A DNA stretch of 64,000 bases, taken from NCBI GenBank assembly GCA_037783415.1, contig JAZGTN010000306.1:1-64000 (forward strand). Direction: 5' to 3'. Both the position numbers and the translations under genes were made by a program. Positions 11,301 to 26,519 of this stretch are shown piece by piece. Numbering within the stretch: the first letter of the stretch is position 1; each line of letters begins with the position of its first letter. The notes beneath the pieces are model-generated. The model did not search any database and was not told where the DNA came from. It saw nothing but the letters and a program-made list of their open reading frames with translations. Source of the stretch: Leptasterias polaris (Eukaryota > Echinodermata > Asteroidea > Forcipulatida > Asteriidae).

Positions 11301-14300
11301 ATTCGTGTTAATGTAAAAATTAAACACCCCTATTTTTGTAATGGTACGTTCCAGGGGCGGATACAGGGTGGGGGGCGCACGCCCCCCCCCTTTTGCTTGA
11401 GAAAAAAAAATAACATCAATGGGGAAAATGAGGGAGAGACAAAGTTAATGACATAGGCCCTAGCTATTATTTGTTTTCAAAAAAGCTACTAATAATCCGT
11501 ACCTCGTACACTTTGTTTCATTTGTGGACCACTGACTTATGAGGAGTTACACGTGAATCTGTGTGTGTGGACATCGTGTTTTTCTCACACACTGAACATA
11601 AGCGCGAAACACCTGCACATGCCTGGCGCAGGGTCCGGGGGGCGTGAAGATCATACAACCGCAGCGTGAGTCGACCATGCCACCTGTGTGTGTACATTGT
11701 GCAAAGAAGTTTCTGGATGTGACTTTTACAATACGAACTTCGAAAACTACCGGTAGTATTAAGATAAAAAAAAGTGAAGAATTAGCCCCATGAATAGGGC
11801 CAATCCACTTGGCTCTAGCACCATTGCATTCCTACTTTTGTGCCCGATTTAATTTTTAATCCGGGTTATGAAACTTACTGATCGAATGCTACTGTACTTG
11901 TAGAAAGCACTAATGCTTAATAGTTTTTTTAAAACATCACAGATCTTTTGGGAAAATTGTTTGCTTTTCGAATCGCGAGTGTGATTTTTTTTTCCCCACA
12001 TAAAAATTATTATTAACTTGCGCGAAAACCATTGTCAGGTTCTCTCAACAATCCACAACAGTTATACGATCAACTGCTGATATTTAATGGGGACCAGACT
12101 GATTCACTCAGACGCCATCAAGGTTTTGTGAAATACGTGTAATGCGGTGCGCATCTTAAGCCCGTCTGCGCAAAAGATATTATGCTCAGCGCGTTATGTA
12201 AATCAGTCTGGTCCCCATTAGATCGTATAAATGTTGTGAAATTGTTCAGGGAACCCAACTAGTATGGTTCTCGCGCAAGTTGTTAATACGTGATGTGATC
12301 AAAAAATTCACTCTCGCGACTCGAAAGGCAATCAATTTTCCCCCAAAATCCGTGATGTTTTAAAAAAAAATTTATCATTAGGGCTTTCTACAAGTAGGCC
12401 TTCAGTAGCATTCGATCGGTAAGTTTTATAACCCGGATTAAAAATTACATCGGGCACAACAATAGGATTGCAATGGTGCTAGGCCCAATTGGCAAGGATA
12501 CGAACGAAGTGGATTGGCTCTATATATGGGGCTAGTGAAGACATAGCATCGTATAATCATGGTGTCTCACTCTGTTCAGAAAATCACAGATTTTTTTCGT
12601 ATTCAAGAAAGAGGGTTAATATATGTTGTGTTTCTTTCAAACCGGTAATTATCAATTGTGCAGACAGTACACCGATGCAGGGCTGGGGGAGGGGGCTAGG
12701 CCTCTAGTCTAGGCCTACCCTCACATTTTCGTACATTAATGTTATTGTTGCTCGATCGCGCTGTCACTGAAGACAAGCACAACTTGTTCTTATCAGTAGT
12801 AACATATTTTGTGTCACATTCTAATCCACAAGTATGTGAAAACTTATAGACAAAGAAACCCTATTTGGTTAATTATATTAAAAATTGCACTATCGTTTGT
12901 CTAACCCAACAGTTTTTCCCCCTGAAAAAGTGTTAATTGTAGCCTGCATTTTGATTTTTATAACTCAGGATGGCTGATTCAAATCAATGACTCCCAACTC
13001 GAAAATAAAGTTTTAATAATGATCTTGCTAAAACAAAAGTGGTCAGATATTGCATGAGATCGCACCACAGAGCATCTAGAATCCTAACTGTTTCGGAGCA
13101 TTTAAGCGGGCCCCAGCACCGGCTCATGCCGTGGGCTTCGCGTTACGCGCTCGTAGGAGCCACAAATTGCATTCACCATTGCTGCTTGGTAAATTTTCAC
13201 GCCCCCCGTTTGGAAAATCCTGGATCCGCCCCTGCGTTCACACAGCATCGGGGGAAAGAATTGCGCAATATCGTGTCCGCCCCCCCCCCCCCCCGGTTCA
13301 AAGATACAAACATGAATATGCAGATTTTTCTCTAATTGAATTTTACATAATATGAATATGCAGATTTTCTCTAATTGAAGTGTACATAATATGAATATGC
13401 AGATTTTCTCTTATTCAAGGATACAAACAAGAATATGCAGATTTTCTCTAATTGAAGTTTACATAATATGAATATGCAGATTTTCTCTGATTGAGAATAC
13501 ATATTATTAATATGCAGATAACCATTGATTAGCTTTTCTCCTGAAGATGATCAGGGTATACTGATTGAAACATTGAGTTGTTATTTTCATGTTGTGTTAC
13601 TGCAATCCTTATAGATTCTTTTCCCTCTATACAAAGTTTCAGATCCTACAGAAAGATCCTAGGCTGGCCCAATAGATTAAACTTTAGTTTGTAATGTTGT
13701 TGATCTTTATTTCAGTACTCATCCCAACTTTCATGAGTTGCTGTTAGCAACTCTGTGGAGCTGTGTAGTCCATGAGTCACCATTAGTTAGATCAGCTTCG
13801 GCTAAATTATTTGGTTCACTCGTCAAAGGTATCAATGAAGCACTGGTATCCAGCAGGGTGGTTCCCGCACTCATTACCTTATCAGGGGATCAGGATATGT
13901 AAGTACCTACATGGATCTTTTGGGTTTGTTTTTGCTTATGCTATGCTTCATAGTTTATTTTGTTATTTATTGTTGATAGTTGTTGCTTTCTTTTCACTAA
14001 ATACAAATGCCTATTATTATTTCTACCATTATGATATAACATTTTTCACGGAATTTTATTTGCTGAGCACAATATAGCAGGGGACCAGTCACAAGCAATG
14101 AATGTATAAACATTTGGCTGGTTTCCTGTTTCTTCTGAGCAAATTTGTAAAGTTTGTAACATATTGCAGATTGGGCCCAGGCCCCAGAAGGTTGAGATGA
14201 AGTACACCTTCAATTTTCACATTGCAAATTAAATTTATAAAATCAAGAGAACTTGAGAGAATAAAAGTTAGTATCAATTTATTGCAGAAATGTTAAAATC

Positions 14301-17027
14301 TCCACCATTCCAGCATTTGGGACAATCTTAGAAAGCACGTCTCAGAAAGAAGTGAGTATTACATTTTTATCAATAACAGTATTTTCAATCACTGTGCTCT
14401 AGGATTGATAAAATTGCATTTAAATTCTTTGAATTGTTTTATCTTAAATGTTACACCTGTACATTTCCTCTTGATTTGTGTTTATTTTGAGTCAATTATA
14501 GTTCCATTTGTGATTTCTATATACTTTTATTCCACTGCATTAATGATGAGTTTCTTACGTTTCCAAAATATAATTCTGTCTTCTTTGTTTACATTGTTTA
14601 TGTCATGTGACATGTTTATTTTCTTTTGCAGCTATCCTCAGGTTCTAATTCCTATATAATGTTCTTATATTTTACATTTGCTGTTGCTTGTATTTCTTGA
14701 CTAGTAGGAATTGATTGTGTTTGAAATTACTTCAAAGCTAAAAGTTGTTGGGATTTACTATTATAATTAGTAAATAAGTTGAACTGTATTTATCTTTCAC
14801 TATATGTAACTGCTTGTTTTAATGTTATGATGTTATTTACATTATAGCCATACTAATTTTATTATAAACTTGACTTTATTAAGTCCTTTTTGATTGTCTA
14901 TAATACTGTAGATTTCACAACCTAACTATATTTTGTATTTTCTGAATGATCATAACTTGTGTATTCTGTGAAACATCAACATTTATCTAATATTTGTTTT
15001 GATGATTTTCTTGCCTGATCTTAAGACACTAGACAGAGTGTATTCTCAGTTCCAAACATTCCTTGATGATCCAGTTTACAAAGAGGAATACAGACTGTTA
15101 GAAGAGGTCATCAGAACCTTCGGCAAAGTTGGACCAAATGCTGAACCCAAATTCAGAGATGAATGTAAGTCTTGAATCTTGAGAATGTTTTGTAGTGGTG
15201 GAGTCAAAGAAGTGTCTGTGATCAAGGTCCAAGTTTGTAGAGCTGCTGAAGCAGAAAATAATACTTAACATTTTCTGCTAAAGCAAAACTAAGCAGGATA
15301 CCAGTCACAAAATTGTACATGTGGCATGGTATTTTGGCTGGTAACCTTATTCTGATAAGCATAATTGTTTTGTGCTTAGCTACTTTTTGCGCGTAAGCAG
15401 CTCATTGAAATACGGCCAAGGTGTAATAATTGACAGGTTTTATTTCAATTCTGTGTAGATGAGGTACAGGTGCAGGGCATAAAACCAAGGATACATATCT
15501 CTTTAATATTGATCATTCAAACTTTATGTTTGTGGTAAATTGCTTCTTTTTACAACATTGATATATTGGATATTAATGAAGTTTAAATTGGACAGACAAA
15601 GATGAATTTGATGAGTTATTTGGTTTGATTTTGTCCTCAGTTATGTTGCCTCGCTTTGCAGCTATAGCATACACTAATAACAACACAACGCATGAGAAGA
15701 GAAGATCTACCATAGCTATGGCACTATTCAGTGCTTACAGTGCACTCTCATGTTGCTGTATCCTTTATATACAAACCTTCTTTCTTCAAGCAAGTATGCC
15801 TCAAGTTATATGCCATCCAACTAAATATAAACATTTTATTCTCAAATCTTGTGTACAATTGCTTTTATATATCAGCTTCTCATTGCCTAAAAAAAAACAG
15901 CAATTCAAAAGAGCGCTTTTTCCTATATCAGTTTGAATGTTTGAAGTCTGGTAATCAGTGCAAAACCTTATACTAGTTATGTTTTGGTAAATAAGTTTGA
16001 CCCTTGACCTAACTATGACCTCAGTCATTTCTAATGACCTGATATGGGAGTCTATGTTACCAGGCCTGAGATGTCTGCGTCAGGATCTTGAAGTTGTGTC
16101 ACCAGAGCATGAGGTCAGTTCTTTCATTTCCTATAGAATTGGATTGTTATTGATTACTTCATCCGCCCAGTTCTACCTCTAGGTGCCATATTTCCTAAGC
16201 TTCTTTCATAATCAAACAGATACGTGTCGTTGCTGAGTGGTCAAGCATTCAGGACTCGAGCTCCGGTGTTTCTGATTAACAGAGTGTGGGTTCGAGTCTC
16301 GAGAGACGCTTGTGTCCTTAAGCAAGACACTTAACCATTATTGCTTCGTCCTTCAGATGGGACGCAAAGTCAAGTATGTTGTGTAATACTCATAAGAGAA
16401 CCCAGTGCACTTATTAAGAGAAGTGTTTCGCCCAATTGTTTTCTGGTATGGTTAGCTGCAGATTGCACCACAGCACCTTGTAAACCATTACATGGCACTA
16501 GGTAAATAAATGGGTCTTATATTTCAAATATACCTTGTAGAAGAAATACTTACCGCTTTGAGAGGCCCTTGGGTGTGATAAAGCGCTTTATCAGACCTGC
16601 GTATTATTATTAATATAATTATTATTAAAAGTTTTTTTAGATATCTTTATATAAATTGTAAATTGAAGTTAATTGTGATTGATTTCCTCTCAGGTTGTGG
16701 TGGGATCTATGATTAAAGAATTTGAAGCTAAACTTGGAGGGAAAGAAAGGTAATATAAAACTCTACATTTGTCTGCATTCCGTCTGTTAAAACATTAAAA
16801 CATTACCACAATAAGTTAATACATATTAAATGTTCTTAACCTGATGGATTTTTATTTTTTTATTTTTTTTTCAAAGGTCTTCCTCTGTGACCTCCAGTAG
16901 CAGTGCAGCCTCCAGTGGATTCACTAGCAGCCTACCACACATAGATGACACAAGACGGACCATACTCAATAAGATTGGAGCTCAGAGAACTAAAGTAGCC
17001 AATGTCTTTCACACTCGCAAGAAGTAA
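2308..17027 (+). CDS. RELCH (KIAA1468) C-terminal part, 21 exons, 5' partial
   Basis: RELCH bridges Rab11-positive recycling endosomes and the trans-Golgi network and promotes cholesterol transfer with OSBP; the family has LisH, coiled-coil and HEAT parts. Exons: 2308-2511, 2804-2892, 3024-3164, 3357-3497, 3666-3843, 4679-4791, 5033-5195, 5537-5674, 6262-6426, 7109-7274, 7586-7745, 8526-8649, 8746-8794, 10423-10615, 13716-13898, 14288-14351, 15026-15164, 15641-15757, 16025-16113, 16694-16749, 16877-17027. All phases join, giving 940 codons plus TAA. Diagnostic blocks: SRPPDLLHLYRDYNRHV, ELLPQCWEQI, VAESCGALAPYLP, EIRSSLVLSML, FGKVGPNAEP, PGLRCLR and SPEHEV, ending NVFHTRKK. Exons 1-5 are acidic, serine-rich or coiled-coil-like; from exon 6 on the protein is HEAT-like helices. 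The LisH exons are upstream of the window. Exon 10 uses a TTGAAG acceptor, or an in-frame CAG 9 nt later (7118). Confidence 0.95.
4004..4720 (+). repeat. Ten-copy tandem array of the RELCH exon-6 splice acceptor
   Basis: A unit of intron end (TACACATTATTG, a (TTTG)n tract, TTTACAG) plus the first ~41 nt of exon 6 (GAGTTAGTTCCTCTGATCGT...) repeats in tandem. Acceptors fall just before 4034, 4107, 4176, 4249, 4322, 4395, 4464, 4541, 4610 and 4679. Spacing is 69, 73 or 77 bp, set by the number of TTTG units. Only the last copy runs on into the conserved remainder of the exon (HSDPNERDKLLNLLFNL). The acceptors at 4541 and 4610 are 138 and 69 bp upstream, in frame with the true exon and free of stops. 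Confidence 0.95.
5748..5957. repeat. Diverged palindromic MITE, 'GCCCAATTTCAT' family
   Basis: Ends in GCCATGAAATTGGGCGC and contains repeated GCTTA/TAAGC motifs (TAAGCTTTGCTTATGC), with a degraded opposite end near TTTCATGGTTGTGCTTA. Related copies lie at about 15236-15420 and 53219-53406. It sits in a RELCH intron. No coding capacity. Confidence 0.65.
6560..6935 (+). repeat. Pyrimidine-rich interspersed repeat with hammerhead-like tail
   Basis: About 300 bases of C/T-rich sequence lead into GTGTTGTGTGTTGTCATTTA and then GAGAAAGACTCTGCTAGGGT CGAAACGTCAGG. The GACTC..GGGTC pair followed by CGAAAC resembles stem II plus the GAAA core of a hammerhead ribozyme, with the CUGANGA side degraded. 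A second copy of the tail is at about 9975-10050. It lies in the RELCH intron before exon 10. Confidence 0.6.
7306..7440. mobile_element. Diverged palindromic MITE (same family as 26520-26662)
   Basis: Terminal GAAGCCGTGTCTGAATTAGC and GGCTAATTCGGGTATGACCT are imperfect inverted repeats of the ends seen at 26520-26662 (GGCCGTGTCCGAATTGGCGG). The interior shares GCTACAGCTG and the 'TTGCTAAGGG' core. It is older than the 26.5-kb copy. RELCH intron. Confidence 0.7.
8035..8262 (+). repeat. Decayed SINE-like repeat
   Basis: GGGGGTTTAAATTCTGG resembles a decayed B box. It is followed by TAAATGGGTACCTGTGAAGG and a 3' part with GATTTGAGAGGCCCAG, which is also found in the tRNA-derived SINE at 16205-16620 (TTTGAGAGGCCC). 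RELCH intron. Family assignment is tentative. Confidence 0.45.
9000..10056 (+). repeat. Second copy of pyrimidine/hammerhead-like repeat, split by an insertion
   Basis: CCTCTCTCTCTCTTTTC...CCACTTGATGGC (9000-9048) matches the 6.8-kb copy. The repeat resumes at about 9960 with ATTTAATGTGTGTTGTGTTG and GAGAAAGACTCTGCTAGGGT. The intervening segment is listed separately. Confidence 0.65.
9053..9958. mobile_element. Non-autonomous TIR element inserted in the 9.0-kb repeat
   Basis: The left end CACAGTGGTTTAAAACC and right end ...CCCAAACCACTGTG are inverted. CAGTA lies on both sides (9048-9052 and 9959-9963), a probable target duplication. The element splits a repeat that is intact at 6.8 kb. It has no transposase. 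It contains GAGGGCGC/GCGCCCTC motifs near 9240-9275. The termini look hAT-like, but hAT usually gives 8-bp duplications, so the superfamily is open. Confidence 0.6.
10683..10796. repeat. About 40-bp tandem repeat, left part of a split array
   Basis: Units of about 39-40 bp (ATAATATGAATATGCAGATT plus TTCTCTAATTGAAG) repeat about 3 times here. They continue at 13296-13520, where about 5 more copies follow the 2.5-kb insertion. RELCH intron 14. Confidence 0.9.
11352..13234. mobile_element. Nested TIR element, CAGGGGCGGAT termini
   Basis: Left end CAGGGGCGGATACAGGGTGG, right end ATCCTGGATCCGCCCCTG, with CGTTC on both sides (11347-11351 and 13235-13239). The terminal sequence is of a type common in hAT elements. 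It is non-autonomous and its centre is occupied by a long foldback (11783-12534). Confidence 0.75.
11783..12534. repeat. Long foldback, arms about 330 bp
   Basis: The arms begin TAGCCCCATGAATAGGGCCA (11783) and end in the inverted TATATATGGGGCTA (12534). Inner ends are AATGGGGACCAGACTGATTC (about 12087) and AAATCAGTCTGGTCCCCATT (about 12200). Shared internal markers include GATCGAATGCTACTG / CAGTAGCATTCGATCGGTAA and TCGCGAGTGTGA / TCACTCTCGCGA. A single arm of the same family occurs at 54160-56030. Confidence 0.9.
13296..13520. repeat. About 40-bp tandem repeat, right part of split array
   Basis: About five more copies of the ATGAATATGCAGATTTTCTC unit follow directly after the 8-bp duplication, completing the array interrupted at 10796. 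Confidence 0.9.
13535..13595 (+). other. Hammerhead-ribozyme-like motif
   Basis: CTGAAGA (13541-13547), then TGATCAG..CTGATT able to form stem II, then GAAAC (13567) match the conserved CUGANGA/stem II/GAAA core of a hammerhead ribozyme. I could not assign the flanking stems or cleavage site with certainty. Such motifs are known in retroelements, including Penelope-like ones. It lies just before RELCH exon 15. Confidence 0.4.
15236..15420. repeat. Palindromic MITE, 'GCCCAATTTCAT' family
   Basis: GTAGAGCTGCTGAAGCAGAA at one end and GCGTAAGCAGCTCATTGAAA at the other are inverted. The interior carries TACCAGTCACAAAATTGTAC and TTTTGGCTGGTAACC. RELCH intron between exons 17 and 18. Confidence 0.75.
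16205..16620 (+). mobile_element. tRNA-derived SINE with a LINE-like 3' tail
   Basis: GTTGCTGAGTGGTCAAGC resembles a tRNA A box and GGTTCGAGTCTCGA, about 60 nt later, a B box; the tRNA part is serine/leucine-like. The body ends TAAAGCGCTTTATCAGACC, then (ATT)n. A GCGCTTTA...(ATT)n end also closes the LINE at 61975-62805, suggesting shared retrotransposition machinery. RELCH intron before exon 20. Confidence 0.8.
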
Positions 17028-17815
17028 ACACCAGTAAAAGAAGATAAACTGCAGTTTAGATTATTCTTTTTTATGTCATAGATTTTACATTGTGAAATGA
17101 TGGTTTATTTCAAGAATTAAACTTTGTGTTTAGTGAGGGTTTTGTTTGCTCCTTCTGAGTCTGTTGCTTAGTCTAAACTCAATTGGTACGGGAAACATTA
17201 TCCCCATTTGGTCTTTTGCTTTAATACACCTCAGCATTACATACTGACCACACCCTGCAATTAATTGGTTAAAAGAAATGTTTGTCAAACAAATGATGGT
17301 TTGTTGAGGTTTACTAGTACTATGAAAATCAAGTTTTTATATGAAAGTATCATTCCTGTTGGTAAGAAAAGTTGACTGGTTTGGATGTCAGACATTCCTA
17401 GATTAGCAGTACTTTAAGAAAGGATCCAGAAGAGGTGATTAAAGACGAAATAATTTGCTTCCTTGGATACATGAAGAAGCTCTTCCTAGACAACAGAAAC
17501 ACACTGCTGTGGGTGGTACGCAGTTGTTTCTTAATTCCTTGTTTTTAGTAAAAATGGAAGTGAGGGTGAATGGTCATCAAGTAATCTCTGACTTTATCTA
17601 CATTATTGTTGTTATTGATATTCAGTACTCAGATAACACCCAGGTCCAGTGTGTGCTTTATATCTCATTCAGTTACTCCACATTGCCACTGCTTATCGTC
17701 AATTACTTTATATCTAAATATTCATACTGTCATGAATGTGCAGTATATATTAAAAATAGTTTTTTGAATATGAATTATTTAAGATTTAAAATAAAACTAG
17801 CCACGTTTTGTATAA
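17028..17815 (+). other. RELCH 3' UTR, candidate
   Basis: After the TAA at 17025-17027 the sequence is AT-rich with no conserved reading frame. AATAAA at 17790-17795 is a reasonable polyadenylation signal; nearer alternatives are weaker. Confidence 0.5.
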
Positions 17816-17819
17816 CTTA

Positions 17820-18640
17820 ATGAAATGCTTTGCTCAGTGCATATAATTAATAAATAATCCATAATATGATATAATTATGATAAAGTATTATATTGACATA
17901 ACTTTGATTCAGTCAACTATCATCAAATTGTATATAAAATATATAATTAAATATTCAACAATAATGATTTGTATTGGTAAGTAAAGTTTAAACAAGCAAG
18001 CGCACACAATTTCTGCATTCAAAGTTTCTTTCCAATATTGCTATTTCTAAGCTTTTGTTCTTTATAAGTGTGCAACAAGGGACATCATTTCATACTATGT
18101 AATTGAATGGCTACATTGTACTTCACCATTGGAAACAACAACTCTAGTTTCAAATGATTACAATTGTGTTAAAAGGCAAACCAAGTATCTCCCTGAGGGG
18201 AAACACTGGTTGACTAATGTAGAGGAAAACAAAACAAAATGAGGAATCAACTCTGAAAATTTTTGTCTTGATTCTTGATTCTTGATTCTGTTGAAAGTTA
18301 GTAACTGTAATTTTCCCATCATGGATTTGGAAATAATTGGTTTGAATGTAATGTCAAATGATGTCATACATTTTTGGCAACACAATCTCAGAAAGGACAC
18401 GTCTTATGTCCCATGAATGGTGCTAGAGGTAGTTATGTCAGCCTTATATTTTAGTTTATCTTCCATTTTAGTTCATTTGATATCAGAAAAGTAAATGCAT
18501 TTTCTTTTTATACTTAAAATGTAAAATTAAAAATATAAACCACTACAAATATTTAGCTGTTTCAGACTTCCGGAAGTCATTGAAATAACGCACAATTCGT
18601 TCTAAGCGGCCTTTTGCATAGTTCCTAAAGAGCAATTGCA
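17820..18640. other. Intergenic, no gene seen
   Basis: AT-rich sequence between the convergent RELCH and PHAF1 genes. Reading frames here are short and show no exon structure or recognisable product. Confidence 0.6.
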
Positions 18641-19340
18641 ATGAAACTTTCAGTGATGAAAGGCATTGGTGCAAGGAAGGTCCTAAAAGAAATTCGTCAT
18701 GATGACGTCATCACCTGACACGTGACGTCATCTTAAATGTTTATATTTTAAATATTTGAAAATCTATATCAAATCAGCCACAAGAGACCGTAGGATTCTG
18801 TTTGCGGGATTGGGTAGGGATTAGTTAGGGCTTCATTTTATTCAGTGTGCGTGACCTCACGTGACCTCTACTTCCAGTCGAAACCGGAAGTGCCCTCGTA
18901 ATTCAAAAGTGACAAAAGTTATGAAGTTGCTTTTAACGATGTTAGTGTGCGGCTAAGGTGTACTTTCAAAAAAAAATACCAATGACGTAATAATATTAAA
19001 GAGCGCCCTCTAGCGGCAGTTGGAAAACTGTTCAAAATGCACTTTGAGAAGATGTGTGTGGCGAAGTTTTTTGTAATCGCTTCAAAATTGATACACATGA
19101 TAAACGTCAGGCAGCCAACATATGTGTGAAGTTTTAGATTGATTACGTCATCAGGGGTCACGTGACGTGACATTAAAGGTGCACTATTTGAAGTCGTATA
19201 TCTCCAAAAGTATAGGTCTGATTACGTTGAAACTTGGCAAGTCGTTAGATAATGGCAAGTTCCTGTTAAACTTCTAATGACGTCATGATGACGTCATCAC
19301 ACGATTTGTTATGATTTTTTCATTTTTTGCCCCTTTAAGT
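18641..19340. repeat. Repeat-like block with TGACGTCA palindromes
   Basis: Perfect TGACGTCA octamers occur at 18703, 18723, 19278 and 19289. Related GTCACGTGACGTGAC and CACGTGACCT motifs, and a GCGCCCTCTAGCGG block, lie between. The repeated pattern (GATGACGTCATCACCTGACA; ATGACGTCATCACACG) suggests an old transposable element. Octamers of this type are also CRE sites bound by CREB/ATF proteins. Confidence 0.55.
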
Positions 19341-20751
19341 CATAAATTGCTAACGGAGCATGCTTTAATCAAAATTCTTTTTTAAACAGGCTTGATACAT
19401 TATAACTGCTTAGAATACAAAAAGACTTTCATATTCACTTGAGTAATTTGAAAATATTATTAGCGAAACAGCTCTGCATTTGTGCACAAATGCAATTAAG
19501 CTCTAGTTTTTTTTTTTATTTGCTTTAAAATGTTTGCAGATTTGATACCAATCGTTTATAGTGTGTAAGCACTCCCCTTGCTCTCATTGAGTATTGATCA
19601 GACAGAAGTCATCTTTCAATCAACAAAATTAAACTCAATAATTCATGTAGATATTGTCTTATATTTATGGCTTAATGACTGCTTTGACATCAGTCCCTGT
19701 TAAAGAATACCAGCTTTGTATATTAGCATTTGTATGTAAATCAAGTTGTCTCTTCACATCATTCCACCCATGTGCAAGGGAGAATTATAAGCTACAAATA
19801 TCATGGGTTGGGTTTTTAAGCTTTTAATTTTGCATCAGTTGCTGAAAAGCTTTTTCATTTTTAACATCAGTTCGCACTATGTGGGATCCTTCATTTCTTT
19901 TTGTACTGACATTGTTACAGATGGTGTAAATGGTATATCTTTCATATTGATCAGGTTTGTATAAATCCAGTTGTTAACCCATGTAAAATGATATTCCAAT
20001 GAAAGCAAGCATCTTATAGTTCACAAGCAGAAATGTATCCCAAGCACAAACCTAGTAACAAAGTCACCCAGTGAAAATGTACCCATTCCGCAGAGTGGAA
20101 ATGTACCCATTCCCAAAATGTACCCATTCACCCGTAGGAAGCAAGGGATGTAAATACATGATGAAACGTAATAATTACATCTACAGAACTGATTTCACCA
20201 AGTGTTATATTTTGACCCTTCTCTGGTATATTTCTAACATGCAGTATATATTTTTACCACCGGGTATATTTCTACTATGTGTCATAGACATTAAGTGTAA
20301 CATTGATGCTGACTATTTCAATCTCATGTGCAATAAATGATAAATGCTTCAGAGGGAGATAACTATTGAACCAATGTTTCTCATTTTAGAATTCTGAGCC
20401 TTTAACTACAAACATTCCATTACATTAGTTTAAAACTAATCACAGCGATCGAGGTTGAGAACTCTGTCTAATTTGTTTACATCCAATAAATACTGTGACA
20501 ATCATTTCATTTTGTCGTCATGCAGATCTTAAATTTTATTACTCAACCAATGAAAATACAAAAATAAAACAAAATTATTATTAAGTTGGAATAACAACAC
20601 AGGATATTGATATTAATTAACATTGAAGTGTTTGAAAAAAAGATCAAAGTTAAACAAAGTGTTGAAATACCATTTTACGTCAAAATCCAATATTGGGTTT
20701 CATTTATTTACAACATTTCAGCCCTCATATGACCACCTTTAATACGGAAAT
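19341..20751. other. Intergenic, no gene seen
   Basis: AT-rich. The only structure noted is a short tandem of ATGTACCCATTC (about 20075-20131, three to four copies). Confidence 0.55.
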
Positions 20752-20878
20752 ATAAGAGTGGTGACGACGTCTTAAATGGCAGTTTAAGACTGGCAGGAAG
20801 GCCGCGGTCCTTTATGGCATGGCCATGACCCTGCAAGGTTTTAAACAGCCATTTCAGACCAAGTCACTACTCGTTTTA
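20752..20878. repeat. Palindromic MITE-like hairpin
   Basis: AGAGTGGTGAC...TCTTAAATGGCAGTTTAA pairs with TTTTAAACAGCCATTTCAGA...GTCACTACTC, a stem of roughly 55 bp with bulges around a GC-richer centre (GCCGCGGTCC). Confidence 0.75.
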
Positions 20879-21869
20879 TGCCCATTCATAAATACCTTTT
20901 TGTTAAAAAGCGTAATGTAGGAAAAAATGTAAACTTTTCTGTTTTGTACATTATCAATACCTGTCATGTACTTGAGTTGTGTGTTGTGTGTCTATGCACA
21001 TATGATTTTACATTGAGTAAGGGTGCGTATTGATTGCGTTGACTGCACATTGACCAACCGGTCTTAAACTTAATCAACCGCTTACTACCTACCAGGTAAA
21101 CATGGCCATGTAACTACCTTTTAACCAATAGGTCTGGGTAAATGTATCTGCTTTACTTGAGTTTGTACTGGATTTCAAGATAAAACAAATCATTATGTAC
21201 AATTGTCATTTACGACAAATAAAAATGCTATAAATATAAACAAATTCTGAATTTACTAAAGATGAAAAGTTAGTTTTAAAAGCGATAGTTATAATAATTT
21301 AGCACACTACGCTTTAACAGTAAACAGTTTTTTGATATATGAAAAGTCTATGTATGATTGATACACCAATCAGGGTGCCTCCAATTTGCCCTCTGCATGG
21401 ATCTGCCATGTGCATGTAGAGCCTCAACTTCATGCTTCATTTGTATCGTATTTGTGCATCTTTTTGGATTACATTACCATGACAATACAGAGTTATATAA
21501 TGCTTCTATTCACTGCTGTCCCCAAATTGAGGCCCCACATGCAAAACCTAAAGCTAGGGCTCAACTCTTATGAAGCTAATACTGAGAATCCATATTTTAA
21601 AAAATAACCTAAATCTGTGAATTTACAAATTCTTACATGAAGTAGCACTTATGACCTTTAGTCAGGAAACAGCAGGATATGTGTAAATATCACTCTATAG
21701 CTAATGATTATTGACACAATGCTCATCAGATTATAATGACATTGCACACCCCCACCATTTCAAACCATTTAGGTTATCCTGTAAACATATTTATAGTTAT
21801 TCATGTAGCATTGGTTAATAATAATTGGTTAAAAGAAGTGAACTGTTTTTGGAGCTGACTCTAGTTGGA
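20879..21869. other. Downstream flank of PHAF1
   Basis: AT-rich sequence that should include the PHAF1 3' UTR; I could not fix its polyadenylation site. No other gene is evident. Confidence 0.5.
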
Positions 21870-26289
<4,420 letters not shown>

Positions 26290-26519
26290 TTTTTACGCTT
26301 CAACCAAACCACCAGAAGTTCGTATTTAATATTTAGCTGTTTATTTGACAATAATTTCGCAAAATCATATTATTTAGACGTGATTTTGTCAAAATGTTTG
26401 CATCCAAAAATTGACGGGCGACATTATTCTTGTTTACGTTCTGTGTTATAATGAGACAGCTGTAAAACATGAGCATGCGCAGATGCTACCTGGGTCAATG
26501 CACTTTTGACGAACAAACG
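26290..26519 (-). promoter_or_regulatory. PHAF1 5' UTR and proximal promoter region
   Basis: This interval separates the PHAF1 ATG from the MITE at 26520 and should hold the transcription start. No TATA box is evident. The outer half is slightly richer in CG (GACGGGCGAC, GCATGCGCAG). Location is inferred only from the first exon. Confidence 0.45.

Larger units (their letters stand above)
10797..13295. mobile_element. hAT-like 2.5-kb element with 8-bp target duplication
   Basis: The element begins CAGGGGGGGGGTGGACACG and ends CGTGTCCGCCCCCC...CCG, i.e. inverted GGACAC-plus-G-tract termini. It is flanked by perfect 8-bp copies of GTTCAAAG (10789-10796 and 13296-13303). The flanks are parts of one tandem-repeat array, so the empty site is easy to infer. 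No transposase is recognisable. It carries another transposon (11352-13234) inside. Confidence 0.85.

Noticed and set aside
16205..16290. Functional tRNA gene
   Set aside because: The A/B-box region is followed by a 300-bp SINE body with a LINE-like tail, and the cloverleaf ends are degraded.
17455..17820. 121-residue frame after RELCH
   Set aside because: Lies in the AT-rich 3' UTR, with no splice borders or similarity to a known protein.
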